DNA of 37,975 nt, taken from Bacteroidota bacterium (GTDB lineage: Bacteria; Bacteroidota; Bacteroidia; B-17B0; Aurantibacillaceae). The first letter of the stretch is position 1. Each line of letters opens with the position of its first letter. The DNA is taken from the NCBI GenBank assembly GCA_013288385.1, contig JABDBZ010000014.1:1-37975 (forward strand). The letters run 5' to 3'. Under the pieces are notes generated by a model. The model was not told the origin of the DNA, made no database searches, and worked only from the letters and a program-made list of their open reading frames with translations. The position numbers were made by a program, and so were the translations under genes. Positions 8,307 to 16,447 of this stretch are shown here, piece by piece.

Positions 8307-9704
8307 TTAGTTTTTAATAATTTCTTTGATGTCATTAATTATTTTTTTAGCTAAATTTTCTGCAGTAGTCATGCTTTCGCTTTCGCTATATATTCTAATA
8401 ATAGGTTCAGTATTGCTTTTTCTTAAATGAACCCATTCATTATCAAATTCAATTTTAACGCCATCAATAGAATTAATAGGTTGTTTTTTATATTTTAACT
8501 TAATGTCTTCCAGTATTTTATCAACATTTATATTTGCTGTTAATTCAATTTTGTTTTTTGAAATAAAATAATTTGGGTAGCTCTTCCTAAGCATAGAAAC
8601 TGTTTTGCCGTATTTGGCTAGGTGCGTCAAGAAAATAGCAATACCAACTAAAGCATCCCTTCCATAGTGCAACTCAGGCAAAATAATGCCTCCATTTCCT
8701 TCTCCTCCAATTACTGCTTTCGTTTCTTTCATCAACTTCACCACATTAACCTCACCAACAGCACTTGCAGCGTATTTACCACCAGCTAGTTCTGTAACAT
8801 CTCTTAATGCTTTTGTACTTGATAAATTACTTACAGTATTTCCTTTTGGGTGTTGTTTTAAAACATAATCAGCAACAGCAACTAAAGTATATTCTTCTCC
8901 AAACATCTCTCCATCTTCACAAACCAAAGCTAAACGATCAACATCCGGATCAACGCTAATTCCTAAGTGTGCATTTTGTTTAATAATTGCATTACTCAAA
9001 TCAGTTAAATGCTCAGGCAAAGGTTCAGGATTGTGTGCAAAATTCCCATTAACTTCTTCATTTATAACATGAATGGTGTTTACTCCTAAAGCTTTTAATA
9101 ATGCAGGTACAGCAATTGCCCCTGTTGAGTTTACAGGATCTACAATAATTGAGAAATTCTTTTCCTTAATTGCTTTTATATCTACATAAGGCAACTTCAA
9201 TATTTTATCGAAATGTATTTGCAAGAGATCAGAGTTCTCAGAATAAGTTCCAAGAGTACCAACTTCACTGTAGGTCATTGATTGATCTTCTGCTAATTCT
9301 AAAATTCTTTTCCCATCTTCTTCACTAATAAATTCTCCTTTATTATTCAATAACTTTAAAGCATTCCATTGTTTAGGATTATGACTAGCTGTTAAAATAA
9401 TACCGCCGTTAGCTTTCAATTCTGTTACGCCAACTTCAATTGTTGGTGTTGTACTTAATCCCGCGTCTATCACATTAATTCCCATCCCCATTAATGTACC
9501 GGCTACAATTTTACTTACCATATTGCCACTAATGCGAGCATCACGTCCTATTAATACCGTTAGTTGTTTAGATGTTTTATTGTTTTCTTTTAACCAAGCC
9601 GCATATGCTGAACTGAATTTAACGATGTCTAGAGGACTCAATCCGTCTCCCGGAGTCCCACCAATTGTTCCTCTTATTCCTGAAATACTTTTAATTAAAG
9701 TCAC
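8307..9704 (-). CDS. glmM: Phosphoglucosamine mutase / phosphohexomutase family
   Basis: A 465-residue alpha-D-phosphohexomutase. It carries the phospho-serine loop ILTASHNP (Ser at about residue 103), the metal-binding loop DPDVDRLAL, the sugar-binding loop GEGNGGIILPE and the C-terminal phosphate-binding RKSNTEPIIR. Length and the start SISGIRGTIGG fit GlmM, which converts glucosamine-6-phosphate to glucosamine-1-phosphate for UDP-GlcNAc. A phosphomannomutase or phosphoglucomutase role cannot be excluded. The start is GTG at 9704, about 15 bases after the predicted transcription start. Confidence 0.88.
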   Translation of the reverse strand: MTLIKSISGIRGTIGGTPGDGLSPLDIVKFSSAYAAWLKENNKTSKQLTVLIGRDARISGNMVSKIVAGTLMGMGINVIDAGLSTTPTIEVGVTELKANGGIILTASHNPKQWNALKLLNNKGEFISEEDGKRILELAEDQSMTYSEVGTLGTYSENSDLLQIHFDKILKLPYVDIKAIKEKNFSIIVDPVNSTGAIAVPALLKALGVNTIHVINEEVNGNFAHNPEPLPEHLTDLSNAIIKQNAHLGISVDPDVDRLALVCEDGEMFGEEYTLVAVADYVLKQHPKGNTVSNLSSTKALRDVTELAGGKYAASAVGEVNVVKLMKETKAVIGGEGNGGIILPELHYGRDALVGIAIFLTHLAKYGKTVSMLRKSYPNYFISKNKIELTANINVDKILEDIKLKYKKQPINSIDGVKIEFDNEWVHLRKSNTEPIIRIYSESESMTTAENLAKKIINDIKEIIKN

Positions 9705-9722
9705 GTTTTTTATTTTAGCTTA

Positions 9723-9730
9723 CAAAGATA
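9723..9730 (-). promoter_or_regulatory. glmM promoter, -7 box
   Basis: TATCTTTG on the minus strand matches TAnnTTTG exactly. It lies 18 bases before the GTG start, supporting that start and a short leader. No clear TTG -33 element is seen. Confidence 0.6.
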
Positions 9731-9880
9731 ACCATTAATGTTTTTGATTGGGTTTAAACAGATGTTTTATTAAATTATTTCCTAACATAATATTTTACTT
9801 CTGATTAAAATCAATCGGATATATGTAATTAATTGAAGGTTTTTATTTGTAACTTTATGTATTATCTAATATAGTGTTTT

Positions 9881-10249
9881 ATGAAAAAGATAATCGGATT
9901 AACTTTATTAGTTTTTATTTTATTTTCTTGCAAAAAAAATGAACTTGGTGGAAATTCAGTTATCCAAGGAGTTGTAATGCATCACGCCAAAGTAATTACA
10001 AGTGCTTCCGTTTTTATTAAATTTAATGCTACTGATCAACCAAGCGACGATACAACAGCTTATGACGCCAAAGTAAGGGTAGATAAGAACGGGAATTTTA
10101 AATTTAATGTATATAAAGGAAATTATTTTTTGTATGGATATGGTTACGATTACACTATTGCGGCACCCTATATTGTTGTTGGTGGATTAGCTGTGAAAAT
10201 AAAATCAAAACAAACTATTACCAATACTTTGTATATAAGCGAGCAATAA
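9881..10249 (+). CDS. Small lipoprotein, unknown function
   Basis: A 122-residue protein with a lipoprotein signal: MKKIIGLTLLVFILFSC, with Cys 17 as the lipidation site. The mature part (VIQGVVMHHAKVITSASVFIKF and a NGNFKFNVYKGNYFL stretch) resembles a small beta-sandwich of the carboxypeptidase-regulatory-like kind often found in Bacteroidota lipoproteins. That comparison is by eye. It converges with the minus-strand gene ending at 10256, only 6 bases away, with no obvious terminator between them. Confidence 0.8.
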   Translation: MKKIIGLTLLVFILFSCKKNELGGNSVIQGVVMHHAKVITSASVFIKFNATDQPSDDTTAYDAKVRVDKNGNFKFNVYKGNYFLYGYGYDYTIAAPYIVVGGLAVKIKSKQTITNTLYISEQ

Positions 10250-10255
10250 AACAGA

Positions 10256-10825
10256 TTAACCTAAACGTTTTCTTATAATTTTACTTACGTTACCAAACAC
10301 TTGTCCAGGTGAGAATTTGCGCCATTCAAATTCATCCAGTTCTCCTCCATAAATAAAATAGTAATCTATACGGGCGTTTTGAAATTCTTTAAGCACATGA
10401 TCTCTAAAATTCAATAGAACTATCCATCCATCCTCTCCATTATCGTCGAACCATTCCTCATAATAACTATCATCGCTGTTATGAAAATTTAGAACGTTCT
10501 CGCCAATAAGAATATATTTATTGATTCCGAAATAATTGAGATCATCGATAATATCTCGTTTTAAGAGCATAATGTCATTATTAATTGCATCATTCCATTC
10601 ACCAATTAATTCAATAATGGCATATTTTTCTGAATAATCAACAAATAGCACCTTAATGTAAAGAGTTTCACTACCTATTTCATCCCATTGAGGGTGAATG
10701 TAATAATTGTAGATTGTATTCGTATATTGAAACTCATTATACTCTCGATTGAAAAAGGGTGAATCGGGATCCTCTGCAGCTACATATAAATGTCGCCAAT
10801 TATAAAAAGGTTCTATGCTGTGCAT
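10256..10825 (-). CDS. Conserved hypothetical acidic protein
   Basis: A 189-residue soluble protein with no signal peptide or membrane segment, rich in Asp, Glu, Tyr and Trp. The segments FYNWRHLYVAAEDPDSPFF, NTIYNYYIHPQWDE, YAIIELIGEWNDAINNDI and ENVLNFH..DD.YYEEW look like a conserved Bacteroidota family I recognise only as uncharacterised. No catalytic motif can be named. It stands alone; upstream lies the repeat-rich stretch at 10851-11085. Confidence 0.8.
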   Translation of the reverse strand: MHSIEPFYNWRHLYVAAEDPDSPFFNREYNEFQYTNTIYNYYIHPQWDEIGSETLYIKVLFVDYSEKYAIIELIGEWNDAINNDIMLLKRDIIDDLNYFGINKYILIGENVLNFHNSDDSYYEEWFDDNGEDGWIVLLNFRDHVLKEFQNARIDYYFIYGGELDEFEWRKFSPGQVFGNVSKIIRKRLG

Positions 10826-10850
10826 AATGAATTACTATTACAAAATTACG

Positions 10851-11085
10851 GATTAATAACCACGGAGATGCGGAGCCACGGTTATTTTTTTGAACCTCAA
10901 ATAAGGAAATGAGAAATAACCCCAAAGGCACAAAAATTAATTAACGACTAAAGCTTTAAGTCACAAAAGGAATATAGAAAAAATTCTAAATATTTGATTA
11001 AAAAGAAAACTTTGTGCCTTCGTGTCTTTGTGGCTAATGATTCTGCGGTCAGTTGATAAACCGTGTCTTTGTCTCCTTGGCTAAT
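10851..11085. repeat. Composite intergenic repeat, CTTTGTGCCTTCGTG family (copy 2) with inverted ends
   Basis: The left part (10856-10883, CCACGGAGATGCGGAGCCACGG) and the right part (11059-11085, CCGTGTCTTTGTCTCCTTGG) are imperfect inverted repeats. A third unit at 11006-11037 (CTTTGTGCCTTCGTG followed by TCTTTGTGGC) is in the right-hand orientation, and a short remnant AAAGGCACAAAA (10924-10935) is in the opposite one. The stretch fills the gap between the conserved hypothetical gene and serA and ends 3 bases before the serA stop codon. No coding capacity is seen. Confidence 0.65.
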
Positions 11086-11087
11086 AT

Positions 11088-12041
11088 TTACTTCAATGCC
11101 GCAATAATCTTCTCAGCTAACTCCACACCAATACGTTCTTGTGCTTCGTTTGTGGCAGCACCAATATGAGGAGTTAAAGAAATTTTAGAATGTTTTAAAA
11201 TAGAAATACTTGGTTTTGGTTCGTTTTCAAAAACATCTAAACAGGCATGAGAAACTTTACCACTATTTAATGCATCTATAAGATCACTTTCGTTAATTAC
11301 ACCACCACGTGCTGCATTGATTAATATTACTCCGTTTTTCATGGAAGCAATTTCGTTTTTTCCAATCAATTTTCCACCTGGTACATGAAAGCTGATGAAG
11401 TCGCTCGTTTGAAGTATTTGATCTAATTTAATTGTGTTTATTTTTATTTTTACAGAAGTAGGCGCTCCTTCAATTTCAATATCAATAATTGCTTCAGTTA
11501 CAAAAGGATCAAAAGCAACAACCTTCATTCCTAAGCCTAATGCCATTTTCGCAACATACTGACCAATTCTTCCGAATCCTACAATTCCCATTGTTTTACC
11601 CCGTAATTCAACTCCCTTTGCGTATTTCTTTTTGAGTTCATCAAATTTTTCTTCACCATTTATAGGCATTTGACGATTGCTATCGTATAAAAAACGAACA
11701 GCATTAAATAAATGTGCAAATACTAATTCGGCAACTGAGTTTGACGAAGCAGCTGGCGTATTAATAACTTGAATTCCTTTTTCTCTTGCATAATCAACAT
11801 CAATATTGTCCATTCCAACACCACCGCGACCAATTACTTTTAAACCGGCACAAGCATCAATTACATCTTTACGAACTTTGGTCGCACTCCGCACAGTTAA
11901 TGCAATATATCCTTTATCATTTATTTCTTTTGCGAGGTTTTCCTGAGCAACTTTATCTGTTATAACGGTAAATCCAGCTTTTTCTAAAAGTTCTTTTCCT
12001 ACTGCATCTATGCCGTCGTTGGCTAATATTTTTTTACTCAT
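11088..12041 (-). CDS. serA: D-3-phosphoglycerate dehydrogenase (short form)
   Basis: A 317-residue D-2-hydroxyacid dehydrogenase. It has the NAD-binding motif GIVGFGRIGQYVA, the catalytic Arg region INAARGGVINE, and the catalytic His in TPHIGAATNEAQ. It lacks the C-terminal ACT regulatory domain of long SerA, as is usual for this short type. It oxidises 3-phosphoglycerate to phosphohydroxypyruvate, the first step of serine synthesis. serC lies just upstream on the same strand, which supports this assignment over other hydroxyacid dehydrogenases. A stem-loop repeat (12091-12170) sits between the two genes. Confidence 0.92.
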   Translation of the reverse strand: MSKKILANDGIDAVGKELLEKAGFTVITDKVAQENLAKEINDKGYIALTVRSATKVRKDVIDACAGLKVIGRGGVGMDNIDVDYAREKGIQVINTPAASSNSVAELVFAHLFNAVRFLYDSNRQMPINGEEKFDELKKKYAKGVELRGKTMGIVGFGRIGQYVAKMALGLGMKVVAFDPFVTEAIIDIEIEGAPTSVKIKINTIKLDQILQTSDFISFHVPGGKLIGKNEIASMKNGVILINAARGGVINESDLIDALNSGKVSHACLDVFENEPKPSISILKHSKISLTPHIGAATNEAQERIGVELAEKIIAALK

Positions 12042-12090
12042 CGGTTGTTTTTACAATGTTCTTTTTATTCACAATTCTTAATTTTTATTT

Positions 12091-12170
12091 GGGCGCTTGG
12101 GCGGGCTTTTCGCTGCAATCTTTTTGTCTGAAAAATCCAAAAAGGATTTCCGTTACAATCCCTAGCGCAA
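12091..12170. repeat. Large stem-loop repeat element between serC and serA
   Basis: A GC-richer island with nested inverted repeats. Outer arms are GCGCTTGGG (12093-12101) and CCCTAGCGC (12160-12168) with one mismatch. Inner arms are AATCTTTTTG (12117-12126) and CAAAAAGGATT (12138-12148). The segments GGCTTTTCGCTGCAATC and GGATTTCCGTTACAATCCC match, from memory, an element repeated in many Bacteroidota genomes. It is transcribed if serC and serA form an operon. No protein is encoded. Confidence 0.7.
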
Positions 12171-12181
12171 GATCTTGCTAA

Positions 12182-13267
12182 TTAAGCAAATTTCTTTTCA
12201 AATTCTTTCATGGCATCAATTAATACATCTACACTTTCTTGTGGTAATGCATTGTATAATGAAGCACGATACCCACCAACATCTCTGTGTCCTTTTAATC
12301 CGCTGAGGTTATATTGTTTTGTTATTTTATCAAATTCAGCTTCATACTCGGGTTTAGTTGGTAAAAAGCAAACGTTCATATTGCTTCTATCTTCTTTAGC
12401 AACAGTTCCTATAAAGCAAGAGTTTCTATCAATTTCATTATAAAGTGTATCCGCTTTTTTCTGATTTACTTTTTCTATCCAATCAACACCCCCATGTTGT
12501 TTTAACCAACGAAGGGTTAACATACTTACGTAAACAGGAAATACAGGAGGCGTGTTGTACATGCTTTCGCCTTTAATATGTACTTGATAATCCAACATGG
12601 ATAGCATTTTTCGTGTTGTTTTTCCTAATACATCTTTACGAACCATAACCATAGTGCTACCGGCTGGGCCCATGTTTTTTTGTGCACCAGCATAAATCAA
12701 AGCAAATTCTTTTGCATTAATTCTACGACTGAATAAATCTGAACTCATGTCACAGACCAATGGCACCGGGCTTTTTGGAAATGCCTTCATTTGAGTTCCA
12801 TAAATTGTATTGTTTGATGTGCAATGAAAATAATCGGCATCAGAAGGAATCTCATATCCTTTCGGAATGTATGAGAATTTTTTATCTTCAGAAGAAGCAA
12901 TCACTTTTACGTTTCCTAAGATCTTCGCTTCTTTAATTGCTTTGCTAGCCCAAACACCGGTATTTAGATATGCCGCAAAACCAGTCTCAGTCAATAAATT
13001 ATATGGTACCATTGCAAACTGCAAACTGGCACCGCCGCCTAAATAAAATACTTCATAATCATCACCTACTTCAAACAAATCTTTAACCAATTGGCGAGCC
13101 TCATCCATAACAGCTACATAATTTTTACTGCGGTGAGAAATTTCTAATAACGATAAATTCATATTATCGAAATTGATACAAGCTTCTGAAGCTTGTTTTA
13201 AAACTTCAGGTGGCAGTATTCCAGGACCAGCACTGAAATTGTGAATCTTAGTTAGGGTTTGAATCAT
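12182..13267 (-). CDS. serC: Phosphoserine aminotransferase
   Basis: A 361-residue class V aminotransferase. It begins with the SerC signature HNFSAGPGILPPEVL, has FLGGGASLQF and the PLP lysine in YAGAQKNMGPAG (about residue 195), and ends with the HRDVGGYRASLYNA block. It converts phosphohydroxypyruvate and glutamate to phosphoserine, the step after SerA; it also serves pyridoxal-phosphate synthesis in some bacteria. It precedes serA on the same strand with a 140-base gap. A clear promoter lies 20 bases before the ATG. Confidence 0.95.
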   Translation of the reverse strand: MIQTLTKIHNFSAGPGILPPEVLKQASEACINFDNMNLSLLEISHRSKNYVAVMDEARQLVKDLFEVGDDYEVFYLGGGASLQFAMVPYNLLTETGFAAYLNTGVWASKAIKEAKILGNVKVIASSEDKKFSYIPKGYEIPSDADYFHCTSNNTIYGTQMKAFPKSPVPLVCDMSSDLFSRRINAKEFALIYAGAQKNMGPAGSTMVMVRKDVLGKTTRKMLSMLDYQVHIKGESMYNTPPVFPVYVSMLTLRWLKQHGGVDWIEKVNQKKADTLYNEIDRNSCFIGTVAKEDRSNMNVCFLPTKPEYEAEFDKITKQYNLSGLKGHRDVGGYRASLYNALPQESVDVLIDAMKEFEKKFA

Positions 13268-13286
13268 AATAAATGAAATTGAATTA

Positions 13287-13294
13287 CAAAGGTA
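13287..13294 (-). promoter_or_regulatory. serC promoter, -7 box
   Basis: TACCTTTG on the minus strand matches TAnnTTTG exactly. It predicts a leader of about 15 bases before the serC ATG. No clear -33 element is seen. Confidence 0.6.
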
Positions 13295-13314
13295 GAAAAA
13301 TAGTGCTTCTAAAA

Positions 13315-15390
13315 TTAAATTGGTATAATTTTTATTTGATTATTATGAAGGTATAAAATGAGGTGTGACTTGTATATTTCAAAGGAAACTACATTTGTGA
13401 ATAGAAGAATTCCTTTTTTTGAATAGAGATTATTAGAACCCTCTTTTTCGGTCATGAAATGGTTTTTGTCAACATGTTCAATATTGGTCTCCGAACTAAG
13501 AAGTTCTTCTCCTTTTGTATTAATTAATTGATACCCTTTCTTGCCACTTACAATTGTTGTGCTATCCTTAAAATCTTCTGCAGTGATATATTTACATGGA
13601 ATAACCGTATTTAATTTACGATCTAAAAAACCGTATTTATTATTTTTTTTAATTCTGATCAAATTATTTACTGCAAAATTAACTTCGCTGTATGTCCCAA
13701 AATCAATATTAACATGACCGTTAAGATCAATTAAAGCTTGATTATTTTTTTTGATTAATTTTAAATTATTTCCGTTGGTATAGTAGCTTGGGCTTTTTTC
13801 TTTTTCATAATCATAATTTAATTCACTTAAAAAGCAACCATCGCTCGAATAGAAACCATACTGATCATTGATGATCATTAAGTAAATTAATTCATTTGCC
13901 TTTACAATTTGATCATAATTGGCAGGCGTTAAAAACTGCCCGTTATTTTTTATCAAACCAAATTTATTTTTATTTTTATATATGGCTAATCCATTTTCTC
14001 CAAAGTCTGAGATCCATTCAAACTCAGGCTTATGCGTGTATCCACTTTTGGTGATAAAGCCAAAAAGTCCATCTAATTGATAGTAAGCACAACCATTTTT
14101 AAAATCACCAAGTTTATCAAATTTAATGGGATATATTATTTGTCCATAACAATCAATTGCACCATACAAATTATTTTGTTTCACAACGTAAAGATCTTCA
14201 CTTAATTCATTTGTTTCTTCAAAAGATTCTGTTTTAGATTCACCAAGGCGATTAATTAAATACCACTTATTATTGAGTTTAATTGGAGCAAGGCCATTAC
14301 AAAAAGGAAGTGCGTCTGAAAAAATTCGTCCGAGTGTATTACTGTTTTCTTTATTAATAAAAAAAACAGAATCGTTTTTATGTACAATACTTAATCCTTC
14401 TTTAAACTCGGTTACTTCGTCGTAAATAGGCTCTATAATTATCTTTCCGGACGTATCTGCAAAACCAATTTCATCATTCTTTTGAACCGGTATAAGTACA
14501 AGATCATTTAATTGAACTTCTTTTAAAATAGAATTTTTGAAAGGGAAATCGGGATATGTGTTTAGGAAACTCTCCAACTCATCTTTTTTGAAAGTTTTGA
14601 CAGATAATGTGAACAGGCTTTGCCAGGCCTCAACACGTTGAGGTGCTAATGGGTAGTTTTTTATAAAAGCAGCAATACCATCTTTGTTTTTTGTTTCTTT
14701 ATATAAATCTAATAAGGTTCTGTAGGCCAAGTTGATATTGGTATTCTGGCTTTGTTGAGTAATAAAAAAGATATAATTTCTTTCGCTTTTGTCTTTTGTT
14801 ATCTCTTCAAACAATTGCCTTTCTTTTAGTTTAAAAGCCTCGTTCCTTAAATTACTTAATGGGTGACTCAAAATAAACAACTGTGTACTATCGCTTTTAT
14901 TAACTTCAATCACACGATTGTATTCCAACTCATCTCTGTTATTAATGGCTGTTATGATGTATTTTGAAGATGCTAAATAATTGTGTTTAAGATAATCGTC
15001 ATAAACTTTAATTGAGTTGTTTAAAACACAGTTTTTCAGTTGTTTAGAAGCAATTGAATCAATAATTGATTTAACGTTAATACTATCAACTTTAAAACTT
15101 GAAAAAAGAGATGTATCCTTGATTTGCCTAAGGCTGTTATAACTTATTGCTGCATATTTGCAAGCACTATCGTAGTTATGAAATGGATTGTTGTTACGAT
15201 AATATATTACAGCTAAACCATAGGAAGCATGACTGTTGTATTGTTTTTTATTTAATGCGTAAAATAACTTTTTTGCCTTGAAGTAATCATGAATACTAAG
15301 GGCTTCAAAGGCATCTTTTAAGTTGTTAGAAAAGATGTTAGTTATTACTAAAAATAAAAAAAAGGATATGGAATAGCGACTAATTTTCAC
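13315..15390 (-). CDS. Exported WG-repeat protein
   Basis: About 691 residues: a signal peptide (YSISFFLFLVITNIFSNN), an alpha-helical N-terminal half that looks TPR-like (residues 25-290), and a C-terminal half of WG-type beta repeats. Examples of the repeat pattern are NDEIGFADTSGKIIIEPIYDE, NNLYGAIDCYGQIIYPIKFDK, KNKFGLIKNNGQFLTPANYDQ and NNKYGFLDRKLNTVIPCKY. Such repeats fold as beta units and are thought to mediate binding; the function here is unknown. There is no ATG at the start. TTG at 15396 or GTG at 15390 are possible, and the -7 box at 15402-15409 leaves almost no leader for either. Confidence 0.82.
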   Translation of the reverse strand: MKISRYSISFFLFLVITNIFSNNLKDAFEALSIHDYFKAKKLFYALNKKQYNSHASYGLAVIYYRNNNPFHNYDSACKYAAISYNSLRQIKDTSLFSSFKVDSINVKSIIDSIASKQLKNCVLNNSIKVYDDYLKHNYLASSKYIITAINNRDELEYNRVIEVNKSDSTQLFILSHPLSNLRNEAFKLKERQLFEEITKDKSERNYIFFITQQSQNTNINLAYRTLLDLYKETKNKDGIAAFIKNYPLAPQRVEAWQSLFTLSVKTFKKDELESFLNTYPDFPFKNSILKEVQLNDLVLIPVQKNDEIGFADTSGKIIIEPIYDEVTEFKEGLSIVHKNDSVFFINKENSNTLGRIFSDALPFCNGLAPIKLNNKWYLINRLGESKTESFEETNELSEDLYVVKQNNLYGAIDCYGQIIYPIKFDKLGDFKNGCAYYQLDGLFGFITKSGYTHKPEFEWISDFGENGLAIYKNKNKFGLIKNNGQFLTPANYDQIVKANELIYLMIINDQYGFYSSDGCFLSELNYDYEKEKSPSYYTNGNNLKLIKKNNQALIDLNGHVNIDFGTYSEVNFAVNNLIRIKKNNKYGFLDRKLNTVIPCKYITAEDFKDSTTIVSGKKGYQLINTKGEELLSSETNIEHVDKNHFMTEKEGSNNLYSKKGILLFTNVVSFEIYKSHLILYLHNNQIKIIPI

Positions 15391-15401
15391 AAACAATATC
15401 G

Positions 15402-15409
15402 CAAAATTA
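15402..15409 (-). promoter_or_regulatory. Promoter -7 box of the WG-repeat gene
   Basis: TAATTTTG on the minus strand matches TAnnTTTG exactly. The predicted transcription start falls at or within a few bases of the candidate TTG/GTG start codons. The divergent gene at 15433 is only 36 bases away. Confidence 0.5.
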
Positions 15410-15432
15410 AATCTTTAGCTTAATTTCGCACC

Positions 15433-15624
15433 ATGTTTACACCTAGAAAAATTTTATTCACAATTTTTTTTGTTGTTGTTTTTATTGGAGTCTTAATTTG
15501 GAGCTATAGAAAAGACCTGCAAGGCACTAAAATTCACTATCGAAAAATCTATCTCGTTTTAATAGGGTTATTAACATTTTTTGGTGTACTTTATCTTATT
15601 GTTAAAATGAGAAAATTTTTGTGA
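15433..15624 (+). CDS. Small two-helix membrane protein, unknown function
   Basis: A 63-residue protein with two predicted transmembrane helices (about residues 6-23, ILFTIFFVVVFIGVLIW, and 40-58, IYLVLIGLLTFFGVLYLIV), joined by a short basic loop. No known family is recognised. It lies between the divergent WG-repeat gene and the secreted protein at 15668. A -7-like box (TAATTTCG, 15421-15428) ends only 4 bases before its ATG. Confidence 0.65.
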   Translation: MFTPRKILFTIFFVVVFIGVLIWSYRKDLQGTKIHYRKIYLVLIGLLTFFGVLYLIVKMRKFL

Positions 15625-15649
15625 TTCGCCGAATTTTTGGTTACTTTTG
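15616..15649 (+). promoter_or_regulatory. Promoter of the secreted protein gene at 15668
   Basis: TTTTTG (15616-15621), a 20-base spacer and a perfect TAnnTTTG box, TACTTTTG (15642-15649). This is the best-formed Bacteroidota-type promoter in the window. It overlaps the end of the preceding small membrane gene. Confidence 0.75.
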
Positions 15650-15667
15650 TGGGTAAATTATTAGAAT

Positions 15668-16447
15668 ATGAAGAATCTTATCGCATTACTTTTTCTGACC
15701 ATTATAGTTGGTAAAACAAATGCTGGTGTCATAATAATTGAAGGCAAGTATCAAAACAAAAATTTATTCGTTCAAAATTATTTCGGAAATAGTGGAGTTG
15801 GTTTTTGTGCTCAAGAAATAAAAGTTAATGGCAAAATTACGACAGACGAAACCAACTCAAGTGCTTTTGAAATTGATTTGGCGGCATTACAATTAAAATT
15901 TGGGGATAAAGTAACAATAGAGATCATTCACAAAGAAGGATGTTTACCTAAAGTGTTAAATGCTGATGATCTTAAACCAAAACCAACTTTTGATGTGTTG
16001 GTAATGAATATTTCAGAGACAGGATTATTGAAATGGACTACCAAAAATGAATCTGGCGCTTTACCTTATATCATTGAAACATTTAAATGGAATAAATGGA
16101 TTCCGGTTGGTGAAACAAATGGAATAGGTACACCAGACAATCATGAATACGCATTCCAAATTAAAATGCATAGCGGTGAAAATAAATTTAGAATTAAACA
16201 AAAGGGAAATAGTGGTGCTTCTCGTTACTCAAAGGAAATAGCTGTTAATTCAAGTACACAAAAACCAAGTTTTGCAGTTGCAAAAAACAAATCAATAGAT
16301 TTTAGTGACGAAACAGCATACGAAGTTTACGACGCTTATGGTGTTGTAGTTAAAAAAGGTTTTGGGAAAAATGTAGGAATTGATAATTTGAAAAAAGGTG
16401 TTTACTATTTATGTTACGATAATTTAGTAACTGAATTCTCTAAATAA
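15668..16447 (+). CDS. Secreted protein with a sorting-domain-like C terminus
   Basis: A 259-residue protein with a signal peptide (MKNLIALLFLTIIVGKTNAG). The middle looks like all-beta domains, with a fibronectin-like segment around residues 100-185. The last 45 residues (YEVYDAYGVVVKKGFG, then LKKGVYYLCYDN and a final FSK) follow the pattern of a Type IX secretion C-terminal domain (iyd..G..v...., L..GiY.l, K), but lack the usual NP motif. It may be a divergent T9SS cargo or a plain periplasmic protein. Its stop overlaps by 8 bases the 3' end of the convergent NUDIX gene. Confidence 0.7.
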   Translation: MKNLIALLFLTIIVGKTNAGVIIIEGKYQNKNLFVQNYFGNSGVGFCAQEIKVNGKITTDETNSSAFEIDLAALQLKFGDKVTIEIIHKEGCLPKVLNADDLKPKPTFDVLVMNISETGLLKWTTKNESGALPYIIETFKWNKWIPVGETNGIGTPDNHEYAFQIKMHSGENKFRIKQKGNSGASRYSKEIAVNSSTQKPSFAVAKNKSIDFSDETAYEVYDAYGVVVKKGFGKNVGIDNLKKGVYYLCYDNLVTEFSK

